A stretch of DNA of 64,000 nucleotides from an uncultured Aquimarina sp. (GCF_947492965.1 NZ_CANLOZ010000001.1:248001-312000); one strand, 5' to 3'. Counted from the stretch's first letter, positions 8,839 to 17,203 are shown. The notes: generated by a model from the sequence alone, not told the origin. Numbers and translations: made by a program.

Positions 8839-10110
8839 TTAATCAATGTATTCGAATCCACAATAAGGAACCAACACATCCGGAATTTTGATTCCATTAG
8901 GTGTTTGATAGTTTTCTAGAATTCCAGCAAGTACTCTCGGTAAAGCTAAAGAACTACCATTTAGGGTATGCGCTAATTGGTTTTTACCATTACTATCTTT
9001 GTATCTAAGTTTTAAACGATTTGCCTGATAAGATTCAAAATTTGATACAGAACTAATTTCTAACCAACGATCCTGAGCGGTAGAAAAAACTTCAAAATCA
9101 TAAGTTAGTGCAGAAGTAAAACCAATATCACCACCGCATAATCTCAAAATTCTGTAAGGTAATTTAAGTTCGTTCAAAATTTCTTTTACATGAGCGACCA
9201 TTCCATCTAATGCTTCATAAGAGTTTTCTGGTTTTTCAATACGAACAATCTCTACTTTGTCAAATTGATGTAAACGGTTTAATCCTCTTACATGAGCTCC
9301 ATAAGACCCTGCTTCTCTTCTAAAACAAGGTGTGTATCCAGTACAAGTAATCGGAAGATCATTTTCATTTACTAAATTATCTCTAAATAAATTTGTTACA
9401 GGCACTTCTGCCGTAGGTATCAGGTATAGATCATCTGCAGTTACATGATACATCTGACCTTCCTTATCTGGTAATTGACCGGTTCCATATCCAGAAGCTT
9501 CATTTACCAAGTGAGGTACTTGGTACTCTTTATAACCAGCCGCAGTGTTTTTATCTAAAAAGTAACTAATTAGTGCACGTTGTAGTCGCGCTCCTTTTCC
9601 TTTATATACTGGGAATCCAGCTCCTGTAATTTTTACTCCAAGCTCGAAATCTATAATATCATATTTCTTCGCCAATTCCCAATGTGGTAATGCACCTTCT
9701 TCTAGCACAGGAATTTCTCCTTCTCTAAACACTTCTTCATTATCTTCATCACTTTGTCCATTGGGTACAGAATCATGTGGGATATTTGGAATCGTATACA
9801 AAAGTTCTGTAAGTTCTGTTTTTACCTCTGGAAGTCGCTGTTCCAGAGAATTCATACTTTCCTTTATTTGAGAAGCTTTTTCTTTTAAAATATTAGCCTT
9901 TTGTTGTTCTCCATTTTTAAATAAAAAACCAATTTCTTTATTTAATTTATTAGAATCAGCTTTTATGGTATCTAATTTAGATTGCGTAGCACGACGTTCT
10001 TCATCTAGACTGATGACTTTTTCTAATATCTCAGCAGCATCAAAATTTCTTTTGGCTAGAGCTTTAACGTACTCCTCTTTATTGGCTATGATTTGTTGTG
10101 CAAGTAACAT
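8839..10110 (-). CDS. serS: Serine--tRNA ligase
   Basis: 423 residues from the ATG at 10110 (MLLAQQIIANKEEYVKALAK). The frame extends to a GTG at 10134, but those eight residues have no counterpart in SerRS proteins. The N-terminal long coiled-coil arm that grips the tRNA-Ser variable loop spans about residues 25-100. Class II motif 2 is visible in CFRREAGSYGAHVRGLNRLH and motif 3 in LNGSSLALPRVLAGILENYQ; the active-site loop is GFTSALTYDFEVF. Cytoplasmic enzyme that charges tRNA-Ser and tRNA-Sec. Confidence 0.97.
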   Translation of the reverse strand: MLLAQQIIANKEEYVKALAKRNFDAAEILEKVISLDEERRATQSKLDTIKADSNKLNKEIGFLFKNGEQQKANILKEKASQIKESMNSLEQRLPEVKTELTELLYTIPNIPHDSVPNGQSDEDNEEVFREGEIPVLEEGALPHWELAKKYDIIDFELGVKITGAGFPVYKGKGARLQRALISYFLDKNTAAGYKEYQVPHLVNEASGYGTGQLPDKEGQMYHVTADDLYLIPTAEVPVTNLFRDNLVNENDLPITCTGYTPCFRREAGSYGAHVRGLNRLHQFDKVEIVRIEKPENSYEALDGMVAHVKEILNELKLPYRILRLCGGDIGFTSALTYDFEVFSTAQDRWLEISSVSNFESYQANRLKLRYKDSNGKNQLAHTLNGSSLALPRVLAGILENYQTPNGIKIPDVLVPYCGFEYID

Positions 10111-10147
10111 GTGTTTTGTTTTGGGCGATTCCACTCGCTTTCCTCGT

Positions 10148-10194
10148 GGTCGGGCTATTCGCTATATCTTTTGTTTTTTCCTTCGACAAGCTCA
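10148..10194 (+). repeat. REP-like intergenic element, copy 1
   Basis: GGTCGGGCTATTCG (10148-10161) and CTTCGACAAGCTCA (10181-10194) form an ordered pair. The same two 14-mers, in the same order but on the opposite strand, occur at 25529-25589. This copy lies just upstream of serS. Short GC-richer elements with a CTTCGACAAGCTCA core are dispersed in many flavobacterial genomes, to my knowledge. Function is unknown. Confidence 0.6.
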
Positions 10195-10394
10195 GAATAA
10201 TAAAACAAAAGGATGTCGCTACTATCCCTTTCGCATTAAAGAAGCAAATTTAAATAAAGATAGAAAACGAGCATAGTATTATGTGGGTAAAAATTAGTAT
10301 GGATCGATGAAAAATGTAATCAAGTAAACCAGACTTTATCTTTTTATAATTTTTGATGATATTCAAGGGGTAATACTTTGATTTACACATTCTT

Positions 10395-10427
10395 TTAATC
10401 GATAAAAAATGTTTTTTTATCGATTAA
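10395..10427. promoter_or_regulatory. Perfect AT-rich inverted repeat upstream of a secreted-protein gene
   Basis: A 15-bp arm (TTAATCGATAAAAAA, 10395-10409) and its exact reverse complement (10413-10427) are separated by TGT. It lies 65 bases before the ATG at 10493, and no plus-strand gene precedes it that it could terminate. An operator or an mRNA hairpin are both possible. Confidence 0.45.
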
Positions 10428-10492
10428 ATAATTTTTTATTTTGAAGTTTTTTCTTACATTTATAAAAGGAATAATCAATACACACCCCCAAC

Positions 10493-10870
10493 ATGAAACC
10501 ATTATATTTTTTATTTACCGTATTTTTTATTCACACAATCTCTGCTCAGAATCTGGATGATAAGGACGTAATTATTGCAGATTTCACCAAAGGATATAAT
10601 TATCTTTCTCCATCGATGATTTTTGATCTATTAGACGAAAAGTATCAAGAGAAAATGACTATGGAAGAAATTGATCGTTTTCTGGATAGTACAAATCAAA
10701 CTCTTGGAATGATAGAAGACTGTCGAATGATTTCTGAAAAGGATGGAGAAAAATCATACATTATGCAAGCAGAAAAATCCTCGATGATCATGAAGTTTGA
10801 GTTTTCTGAGGACAATAAAATCACGCATTACGAAAAAGAAGTTTTAGCAGCTTCCATTCCGACTTTTTAG
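10493..10870 (+). CDS. Small secreted protein of unknown function
   Basis: 125 residues. The signal peptide MKPLYFLFTVFFIHTISAQ predicts export with cleavage after SAQ. The mature part of about 106 residues is acidic, with the pattern DFTKGYNYLSPSMIFDLLDE ... QEKMTMEEIDRFLDS and a beta-rich end (KSSMIMKFEFSEDNKITHYE). The overall layout resembles small DUF3887-type domains in which a helical start is followed by a strand-rich half, but I cannot confirm a family. It is a single-gene unit with its own terminator at 10923. Confidence 0.7.
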   Translation: MKPLYFLFTVFFIHTISAQNLDDKDVIIADFTKGYNYLSPSMIFDLLDEKYQEKMTMEEIDRFLDSTNQTLGMIEDCRMISEKDGEKSYIMQAEKSSMIMKFEFSEDNKITHYEKEVLAASIPTF

Positions 10871-10922
10871 GTTTTTATTATTGCTGAGATACCTTGCAAA
10901 AAGATTAAAAATTATAATTTAG

Positions 10923-10954
10923 ATGAGTGTGGTAATAATCATACTCATTTTTTT
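10923..10954 (+). terminator. Intrinsic terminator
   Basis: A 10-bp stem with two G:U pairs (ATGAGTGTGG / TCATACTCAT) around a TAATAA loop is followed by seven T. It ends the transcript of the small secreted protein at 10493-10870. Confidence 0.8.
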
Positions 10955-11116
10955 ATAAATGATTTTTTGGTATTCCTTTGATTTACAATAAAAAAGAACT
11001 TTTGTTTTACTTTATACTTTTTTGTTAGTGAGAAATGCGTTCCGTTCTTGGTAACATTTATGATCTTTGTGTTATTAATAACAAACACACATCATCTCAA
11101 AATTTAGTTGCCACTT

Positions 11117-14100
11117 ATGATAAATAAGTATTCATTATTACCTCTACTATTTCAGCTATTCGTACTTTTTTATTGCACAAACTCCAATTCCCAAATAGCC
11201 AAGGACAGTCCAACTGCTATACAATTTTTTAAAAAAGCGGATTCGTTATTACAGCAAAAAAGTTTTAAGAAATCCATAGAGTATTTCAAAGAAGCACGGA
11301 AAATATACAAACGAAATCAGGATTGGGAGGGACTTGCTCTTTCCGAATGTAAGTTGTCTGAAAGCTATAGGAATGTTTTTGTTTTAGATAAAGCCTTATC
11401 CCACGTAGAAAGTGCTTTGCAGATATGTGAACATAAAATACCTGAAAACTTTGTGATAAGAGCAAAAGCCTTAGATAATTTAGGATCTTATTATGTGGTA
11501 GGTAAGTCTGATTTTGATTTAGCAAAAAAACACTACGATTTGGCCTTAGAATTGAGAACAAAAAATCTCTCTATTAATCACTATGATTTTGCTAAGTCAT
11601 ACTTTAATTTAGGAACAGTATATACTTCCAAAGGAAGTTATAAAGATGCTATTAGTTATTTTGAAAAGGCCTTAGATTTAGAGCATAAAACTAATGGTTC
11701 GAAAGCAATTAATACAATCGAGATTTATCGCCAGATAGGGAATGTTTTCTTTGAGCAAGGTATGTATGACAAGACCTTGGAATATCTAGAGAAATCAATA
11801 GCAATTGCAAATGAGGTATACAAACCCGATAATTTCCATTTTGTCGACTTATATAACAATATTGGTTTGATGTATAAGTATAATAATGAGTATAACAGAA
11901 GTCTTGAGTACTTTACAAAATCATTGCATCTTAGTGAACTACACATGGGTAAAAATCATCCTGATCAAGTTCAAATGCATTATAATATCGGTGATGTTTA
12001 TTATATGCAAAATAATAAGGAAAAAGCATTATTCCACATCAATAAAACAATCAATATAGGAGAGGGTGTATTCGGTGCTGATTTTCCAATGTTAGCCTTA
12101 CCTTATAGCATAAAAGGGTTGTTGATTAGAGGAGAACATGGCATTACTTACATTAAAAAAGCACTTGATTTAGCACGCAAGGCTTATGGAGAACAAAACG
12201 TTCGAACTAGTTATTTCTATTCTTACACTAGTGAACTTTATATGGAAATAGGACAGTATAAAAAAGCTATTGAGTATGCTAATAAAGCACTCGATATTCG
12301 TTTAAAAGGCTTTGGTGTTAATAGCTTTTATGTGGTAGAATCTTATATCCTTATGGCTGACATAGAAACGAAAGCAAATGCTTATGATAAAGCGTTGGGA
12401 TATCTTGAAAAAGCAATTATGGCTAATAATAAATCCGAGACCAGTGATTTATTCGATGATGAAGAATTTGACAGTTATGTGAGTTTAACCAGATTGTTGA
12501 AGTCCTTGGAACAGAAGGGATTGGTTCTGCGAAGGAAGTATAGAGAGGAAAATGATCTAGAGTTACTTAAAGAAAGTATAGATACTTATGCAAAGGCAGA
12601 TAGATTGATAGAAGTAATAAGAAAAACACAATATCACAAAGAAGATAAGATAACATTTGCTCAGGATGTTAAAAATGTTTTTCATGGAGGTATTGCTACT
12701 CAATTACTACGAAACAGCAATAAAGATCTAACCATAGAAAGGGCTTTTGGTTATGCAGAAAGTAGCAAAGCAAATTTGCTAAAAGAATTATTGAATGAAG
12801 CAAACGCTAAAGGATTTTCAGAGCTTCCGGAAGAGCTGTTGGCTTACGAAAAGAAGCTAAGAGAAGAGTTGTCCTCTGTCAAATCTAAATATTACAATTT
12901 AATAGGAACAGAAAATAAAGATAGTACTAAAGTATCTGAAATAAATACTGTAATTGGTGATATTTCTAGGCGTCAGGATTCATTAAAAAAGTCCTTGGAA
13001 ATTCAGTATCCAAGATATTATAGTTTAAAATATGATGACAATCTACTTTCCATATCAGATGTTCAAAAACATTTAGGTGAACAAAGAACACTTGTAGAGT
13101 ATTTTATGGCAGATGATAAGATGTATTCTTTTGTAATAACTAAAAACACAGCAAATGTAAAAGAACTTGCTGGAGAAAAAATTAATAAAAAAATAAAGGA
13201 ATTTAGATCTGCTATTCTAGATAAAGATAAAGAAGCGTATAAAACTTTAGCGTATGAACTATATGAACAACTTTTATTACCGATAAAAGAATATATTGTT
13301 GGAAATCAACTTATAATTGTGCCGGATGAATCCTTATGGCATTTAAATTTTGAACTGCTATTAACTTCAGATTTGGGAACGAGCGATTATCAAGAATTAC
13401 CATATTTGCTAAAGGATTATGCTATAAGTTATGCTAATTCTGCTAGTCTTTTGTTTGGAAAATTTTTGAAAGAGAAGGAATCACATGGCCTAAGAAAAGA
13501 ATGTTTGGCATTTTCTTTTTCTAATCCAGATTCTTCTTTAAATGAAGGCAATGTGGTAGATTTTGAACTGTTACGGAATAGTGATGATGACCTTCCTGGT
13601 ACGCGAAAGGAAATAAAAAGTATTGCGAATCTAGTTAAAGGGCGTTATTTTTATGGAGATCAAGCTATCGAGCGCAACTTCAAAAATAATATTTCTTCCT
13701 ATAATGTGGTTCATTTAGCACTCCATGGAGAAGTGGATCATCAAAACCCAGATAATTCCAGAATTTATTTTACCAAAACCAAAGATTCATTAGAAGATAA
13801 TATTCTTTATAGTCATGAATTGTACTCACTCGAGATTCCGGCGGAGTTAACCGTGTTAAGTGCTTGTAATACTGGAATGGGGAAGGTCGCTAAAGGAGAA
13901 GGGATTTTAAGCTTAGGGACTGCTTTTCAATATGCAGGAACAAAAAGTTTATTGCTTACTAGTTGGGAAGTATCAGATAAAACTACGCCTATAATAATAC
14001 AAAGCTTTTATAGTAACCTTACTAAAGGAATGAATAAAGCTATAGCCTTGCAACAAGCAAAATTAGAATATCTGGAAACTACAGATGTTTTTACAAAAGA

Positions 14101-14251
14101 CCCTTTTTATTGGGGAGGCTTTTTTTTATTAGGGGATTATAGTACTATTACATTTGAAACACCCAGTACAAATAACTGGAAGTGGTTCTTTTTGTTAGGA
14201 TTTTTAGTTATAGGTATATTTTTCTTCCTGAAAAGAAAATTAATAAGATGA
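11117..14251 (+). CDS. TPR-CHAT caspase-like protein, exported or membrane-anchored
   Basis: 1044 residues from the ATG at 11117; a TTG at 11108 would add only three residues. A hydrophobic N-terminus (KYSLLPLLFQLFVLFYC) acts as a signal or anchor, possibly lipidated at the Cys. Residues 30-440 are TPR units, for example YAKSYFNLGTVYTSKGSYKD-type repeats. A coiled-coil linker covers about 440-660. The C-terminal CHAT domain (about 680-1020) has the clan CD cysteine-protease dyad: His870 in VVHLALHGEVD and Cys917 in LSACNTGMG. A membrane helix (WKWFFLLGFLVIGIFFFL) with a basic tail ends the protein. CHAT domains are proteases or death-domain-like effectors. Its stop overlaps the 3' end of the convergent anti-sigma-like gene by 12 bases. 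The orientation across the membrane and the substrate are unknown. Confidence 0.88.
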   Translation: MINKYSLLPLLFQLFVLFYCTNSNSQIAKDSPTAIQFFKKADSLLQQKSFKKSIEYFKEARKIYKRNQDWEGLALSECKLSESYRNVFVLDKALSHVESALQICEHKIPENFVIRAKALDNLGSYYVVGKSDFDLAKKHYDLALELRTKNLSINHYDFAKSYFNLGTVYTSKGSYKDAISYFEKALDLEHKTNGSKAINTIEIYRQIGNVFFEQGMYDKTLEYLEKSIAIANEVYKPDNFHFVDLYNNIGLMYKYNNEYNRSLEYFTKSLHLSELHMGKNHPDQVQMHYNIGDVYYMQNNKEKALFHINKTINIGEGVFGADFPMLALPYSIKGLLIRGEHGITYIKKALDLARKAYGEQNVRTSYFYSYTSELYMEIGQYKKAIEYANKALDIRLKGFGVNSFYVVESYILMADIETKANAYDKALGYLEKAIMANNKSETSDLFDDEEFDSYVSLTRLLKSLEQKGLVLRRKYREENDLELLKESIDTYAKADRLIEVIRKTQYHKEDKITFAQDVKNVFHGGIATQLLRNSNKDLTIERAFGYAESSKANLLKELLNEANAKGFSELPEELLAYEKKLREELSSVKSKYYNLIGTENKDSTKVSEINTVIGDISRRQDSLKKSLEIQYPRYYSLKYDDNLLSISDVQKHLGEQRTLVEYFMADDKMYSFVITKNTANVKELAGEKINKKIKEFRSAILDKDKEAYKTLAYELYEQLLLPIKEYIVGNQLIIVPDESLWHLNFELLLTSDLGTSDYQELPYLLKDYAISYANSASLLFGKFLKEKESHGLRKECLAFSFSNPDSSLNEGNVVDFELLRNSDDDLPGTRKEIKSIANLVKGRYFYGDQAIERNFKNNISSYNVVHLALHGEVDHQNPDNSRIYFTKTKDSLEDNILYSHELYSLEIPAELTVLSACNTGMGKVAKGEGILSLGTAFQYAGTKSLLLTSWEVSDKTTPIIIQSFYSNLTKGMNKAIALQQAKLEYLETTDVFTKDPFYWGGFFLLGDYSTITFETPSTNNWKWFFLLGFLVIGIFFFLKRKLIR

Positions 14252-14989
14252 TTCGCTTAATTGTATCTCATGATCTTTGTGATTAGGAATTACGAGATAT
14301 CTTTTAGCGGCTATAAGATCATCTTGATCTAAATAAATTAATCCCATATACCACTGCGCTTCTTTGGATAGCTTTTCTGAGGGATAATTTTTCAAAGAAT
14401 CTAATATCTGCAATGCTTTTTTGGAATGTCCTGTTTTATACGTAGCAAGAGCTTTTATTAAAAGAACATCTTCATAATATGTATACGAATTATCTAAATC
14501 TTTTAATTGCTCAAGCACTGACTGATAATTTTTCTTTTTATAAGATTTAAAGGCATTAATTACTAGTTTTTTTGGATTGTCTTCAACATTGTTTCTTACT
14601 AGATAATCACTAAAACCGACATTCTTATCCCAAGCATTTTTTGCTAAAACTTTGAGATTAATTTCGGATGATGAAACCGAGAAATACCAAGATGTTACTA
14701 ATATTACAATTGTAGCAGCAATAGCCGCAATTAATTTCCAGGATTGTTTTTGGTTCACTGATGGATTCTCAGAAATTAATTGTTTCCATTTTTCAGAGCG
14801 TTGTTCTTGCTCTTGGTTAGGATAATGTTCTTTAATAATACCTATACTAAGACGATATTTCGTTACCTTAATCGCAAAGTCAGGATCATTTTGAAATCTT
14901 TGATCAAACGCCTCCATTTCTTTTTCAGAAAGGTCAAGGTCAAAATACCGAGTAATTAATGCTATATCGTTATCCTCTATCTTCTTCAT
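14240..14989 (-). CDS. Anti-sigma-factor-like single-pass membrane protein with TPR-type C-terminus
   Basis: 249 residues. The first 60 residues (MKKIEDNDIALITRYFDLDL, then SEKEMEAFDQRFQNDPDFA) have the layout of cytoplasmic anti-sigma N-terminal helices of Bacteroidota. One membrane helix follows at about 84-103 (LIAAIAATIVILVTSWYF). The outer part (about 130-245) has TPR-like pairs (FKSYKKKNYQSVLEQLKDLD and AQWYMGLIYLDQDDLIAAKR). It lies 1 base after the sigma-like gene on the same strand, so the two form an operon. The partner function is inferred from context; no zinc-binding HxxxC motif is seen. Confidence 0.72.
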   Translation of the reverse strand: MKKIEDNDIALITRYFDLDLSEKEMEAFDQRFQNDPDFAIKVTKYRLSIGIIKEHYPNQEQEQRSEKWKQLISENPSVNQKQSWKLIAAIAATIVILVTSWYFSVSSSEINLKVLAKNAWDKNVGFSDYLVRNNVEDNPKKLVINAFKSYKKKNYQSVLEQLKDLDNSYTYYEDVLLIKALATYKTGHSKKALQILDSLKNYPSEKLSKEAQWYMGLIYLDQDDLIAAKRYLVIPNHKDHEIQLSESSY

Positions 14990-14990
14990 C

Positions 14991-15593
14991 TTAACGTTGT
15001 TTATGAGCTATTAGTTGATCAAATATTTCATATACCTTTTTAATAAGTCTTTTTTTGCAATTATATTTTGCTTGCACAAGAGCTTGATAATTTCCAAATC
15101 CTAATTCTTGTTGTAAATCTTTTAATTTAATTTCAGGATTTATTTCCGACTGCATTAGCATTTTACATTTGTCGGATAAGGCATCTAATGCTTGTGATAA
15201 TGCTTTGTTTTGTAGCCATTCCTGTTCGAGATCTTCTATAGAGTCATTGCTATATGTATTATTAGATTGTTCTCGGTTACTCAACAAATGTAAATCGTCT
15301 TTTAATGCAAAGGAATTCCATGGATTCCTCTTATTCATTAGCCAGTTGTTTTTACACATTTGATAAATGTATCCCAAACTATTTATTGGTAAGTTTTCTT
15401 CTTGAATAACGAAACGTTCCCAAAACTTTTGCATAGCCGAAATAAATATCTCTTCAGTTTCTTGTGGAGATTTAGTTAGTGATAAAAGTCTTGGTTGTAA
15501 TCGCTTAAAAAGATCCTTGAAAAAGTAGTCAAATGGCAGTTCATTTCCTTGCCTCGCTTGTTCAACAATCTTTTCAAGTTTATTTCTATTCAT
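14991..15593 (-). CDS. ECF-type RNA polymerase sigma factor (sigma-70 family)
   Basis: 200 residues. The N-terminal half follows sigma region 2: LFKRLQPRLLSLTKSPQETE, EEIFISAMQKFWERFV and the region 2.4-like GYIYQMCKNNWLMNKRN. The C-terminal half (about 120-195) has a helix-turn-helix layout of region 4 (LSQALDALSDKCKMLMQSE ... KLKDLQQELGFGNYQALVQA). The protein is divergent but fits the CHAT-linked ECF-like sigma factors of Bacteroidota. Its gene is followed after 1 base by the anti-sigma-like gene and faces away from the peptide cluster at 15866, with 272 bases between. Confidence 0.8.
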   Translation of the reverse strand: MNRNKLEKIVEQARQGNELPFDYFFKDLFKRLQPRLLSLTKSPQETEEIFISAMQKFWERFVIQEENLPINSLGYIYQMCKNNWLMNKRNPWNSFALKDDLHLLSNREQSNNTYSNDSIEDLEQEWLQNKALSQALDALSDKCKMLMQSEINPEIKLKDLQQELGFGNYQALVQAKYNCKKRLIKKVYEIFDQLIAHKQR

Positions 15594-15805
15594 ATAAGGG
15601 TAAATTTCTTTAAAACAATTAAACGGTGATCAAATCTATTGATTAAAGACAACCTTTATGGATCATTGTTTCAAAAGGATACAAAGCTAATCAAAAAATA
15701 AAAATCAAAAAATATTGATAAAAGCTGTTATGTTTTTTAGTTCCTGCATTACTACCATAGAACCCTATCTGAAAATTCATTTTGTAGGGGATTGATAAAT
15801 GAATT

Positions 15806-15839
15806 GACATATACCTTGAGTGTCATAAAATGTTCAAGG
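15806..15839 (+). promoter_or_regulatory. Leader hairpin element, copy 1 (before peptide gene 1)
   Basis: CCTTGA (15814-15819) pairs with TCAAGG (15834-15839) around a 14-base loop that begins GTGTC. The same arrangement occurs at 16954-16986 with compensatory changes (CCCTGA/TCAGGG). A second, overlapping pairing, GACAT (15806-15810) with GTGTC (15820-15824), is also conserved. It ends 26 bases before the ATG of the first leader peptide. It could be an RNA leader structure or a dyad recognised by a regulator. Confidence 0.5.
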
Positions 15840-15865
15840 ATTTAATCATTTTAAAATAATTACTA

Positions 15866-16093
15866 ATGAAGAAATCATTGTTAAACTTAGGAAGAGCTTT
15901 AAACAGAAACGAACAAAAACAAATCAAAGGAGGTATTTCGTTTACCGATTCTGAAGATATCTGCGCTGGTGGAGGAGACGTGTATACTGGAGAAGGGCGT
16001 CCTAGAGGATGTGCGTGTACTAGCAATTCTGATTGCGGTACAGGAAGATGTGATTTGGATGCTGGTTTTGGAAGACAAGGTGTTTGCGCTTAA
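15866..16093 (+). CDS. GG-leader Cys-rich peptide precursor 1
   Basis: 75 residues. The N-terminal leader MKKSLLNLGRALNRNEQKQI ends in KGG, the double-glycine processing site of bacteriocin- and pheromone-like precursors cleaved by C39 peptidase transporters. This MKK-S-L-L-x-x-G-K-x-L-x-K-x-E-Q-K-x-I-x-G-G form is the Bacteroidota natural-product-precursor leader. The core of 52 residues has five Cys (CAGGGD, RGCACTSNSDCGTGRC, GVCA) and many Gly. It is the first of seven related genes. Neither a transporter nor a modification enzyme lies nearby. An export or signalling role is inferred. Confidence 0.85.
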   Translation: MKKSLLNLGRALNRNEQKQIKGGISFTDSEDICAGGGDVYTGEGRPRGCACTSNSDCGTGRCDLDAGFGRQGVCA

Positions 16094-16118
16094 TTTTTAA
16101 ATCAAAACTTTTAGAATC

Positions 16119-16355
16119 ATGAAAAAAACATTGTTAGAGTTTGGTAAAACAATCAGTAAATCAGAACAAAAAGAGATCCATGGAGGAAGACTTGCTTTTG
16201 TGGCTTGTGGATGTTCTTCAGATTACATTTTAGAAGGTGGAGAGTTTGTTAATGGAAGAGAATGTTCTTTCGTTGCAAATGGAACTGCTTGGGGAGATCC
16301 TTTTCCAGGAGGACGTTGTTTTGGTAGTGTTGTTAATGGACAATGCTGCGTTTAA
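16119..16355 (+). CDS. GG-leader Cys-rich peptide precursor 2
   Basis: 78 residues. The leader MKKTLLEFGKTISKSEQKEI ends HGG. The core of 55 residues starts RLAFVACGCSSDYILEGG and ends GRCFGSVVNGQCCV, with six Cys including CGC and CC pairs. Only the leader is clearly related to the neighbours; the core is not alignable to peptide 1. It follows peptide 1 by 25 bases and is probably on the same transcript. Confidence 0.85.
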   Translation: MKKTLLEFGKTISKSEQKEIHGGRLAFVACGCSSDYILEGGEFVNGRECSFVANGTAWGDPFPGGRCFGSVVNGQCCV

Positions 16356-16396
16356 AACCATATAATTCTTAAATAAACAAATAAACTATTAAAACC

Positions 16397-16555
16397 ATGA
16401 AAAAGTCATTATTAGAATTTGGCAAGAAATTGAGTAAATCAGAGCAATTACAAATTAATGGAAAAGGAAACATTTACTGGTGTGCTGGCGGGAACGCACA
16501 TACTACAAATCAGTGGTGTCCTGTTCGATGCTTTATGGGTAATTGTCTATTATAA
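16397..16555 (+). CDS. GG-leader-type peptide precursor 3 (INGK variant)
   Basis: 52 residues: leader MKKSLLEFGKKLSKSEQLQI followed by NGKG where the others have NGG. The core IYWCAGGNAHTTNQWCPVRC then FMGNCLL has four Cys. It is a close paralogue of peptide 4 (shared W-C-A-G-G-N-A, C-P-V, C-F-M-G-N-C-x-L), differing mainly in the middle of the core. It follows peptide 2 by 41 bases, and a perfect 11-bp hairpin begins 13 bases after its stop, so it appears to end the first transcript. Confidence 0.82.
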   Translation: MKKSLLEFGKKLSKSEQLQINGKGNIYWCAGGNAHTTNQWCPVRCFMGNCLL

Positions 16556-16567
16556 TTAATGTAGTAA

Positions 16568-16596
16568 ATAAGAGCTTCGATTTATGAAGCTCTTAT
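16568..16596 (+). terminator. Hairpin after peptide gene 3, possible terminator
   Basis: An 11-bp perfect stem (ATAAGAGCTTC / GAAGCTCTTAT) with a 7-base loop lies 13 bases after the stop of peptide 3. There is no T tract on the plus strand, so termination is plausible but not typical. Confidence 0.5.
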
Positions 16597-16953
16597 CTTA
16601 AAAAATTATTATAAACATCACAACAAGTTAGGTCTATGGCGACCTAAAAGATGGTTTTAGATTTGAAACCACACTTTAAATGCAGTAGAATAGTAAAATT
16701 TTAAAATAGAAAATAAAAGTCATTGAGTTCTCACTTCTTTATTTTTTAAATTATTATTTCCAAGTATTCTTAAAATTACTTCAAGTACATATTCGAAACT
16801 ATAATCGAATAAAAAAGGTACCACATCTTCTTTTGGTACGATTTTCAGGGAATTTACACTTTACTTCGGGGAGCTTTACGCTTATATCAGAATAATTTAT
16901 CTCATTGGTTTTGTAGGATATATCTATTTTTGAGAGTGTATTTTGAAAAAAAA
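16597..16953. other. AT-rich spacer splitting the peptide cluster
   Basis: No open frame with the MKK leader or other coding character is seen on either strand. It contains two small hairpins (TTAGGTC..GACCTAA near 16630-16650, and GGTACC..GGTAC near 16816-16840) and probably the promoter of the second peptide unit. Confidence 0.5.
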
Positions 16954-16986
16954 GACACAGCCCTGAGTGTCGAAAAAGGGTCAGGG
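16954..16986 (+). promoter_or_regulatory. Leader hairpin element, copy 2 (before peptide gene 4)
   Basis: CCCTGA (16961-16966) pairs with TCAGGG (16981-16986) around a 14-base loop starting GTGTC, the same loop length and loop start as copy 1 at 15814-15839. Both arms differ from copy 1 in a way that keeps pairing. The alternative pairing GACAC (16954-16958) with GTGTC (16967-16971) is also kept. It ends 28 bases before the ATG at 17015, nearly the same distance as in copy 1. Confidence 0.5.
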
Positions 16987-17014
16987 ATTAATTAACTCAC
17001 TAAATTGTTTAGGA

Positions 17015-17173
17015 ATGAAAAAATCCTTGTTAACCTTCGGGAAAGAATTAAGTAAATCTCAACAACTACAAATTAATGGAAAAGGGGGAGGCTTCTGGTG
17101 TGCAGGAGGAAATGCTCCAGCAGATGCTCCAAGATGTCCAGTGCCTTGCTTTATGGGTAATTGTTTTCTGTAA
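17015..17173 (+). CDS. GG-leader-type peptide precursor 4 (INGK variant)
   Basis: 52 residues from the ATG at 17015 (MKKSLLTFGKELSKSQQLQI then NGKG). The frame is open back to a GTG at 16967, but that start lies within the conserved hairpin loop and precedes the leader, so I reject it. The core GGFWCAGGNAPADAPRCPVP then CFMGNCFL matches peptide 3 in length and Cys spacing, with four Cys. These two look like a recent duplication whose middle region has diverged. Confidence 0.85.
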   Translation: MKKSLLTFGKELSKSQQLQINGKGGGFWCAGGNAPADAPRCPVPCFMGNCFL

Positions 17174-17203
17174 TTGAATAAGATTAATTTTTAAGTTTTA
17201 AAT

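Noticed and set aside
10374..10987. Shared CTTTGATTTACA before the genes at 10493 and 11117
   Set aside because: Only 12 bases, no matching -7 box at constant spacing, and AT-rich context makes a chance match likely.
11286..11946. Long minus-strand frames inside the CHAT gene
   Set aside because: They lie opposite TPR-coding sequence with clear family patterns and are shadows of it.
16967..17014. Upstream GTG start extending peptide 4 by 16 residues
   Set aside because: It lies in the loop of the conserved leader hairpin and precedes the MKKSLL leader shared by all seven peptides.
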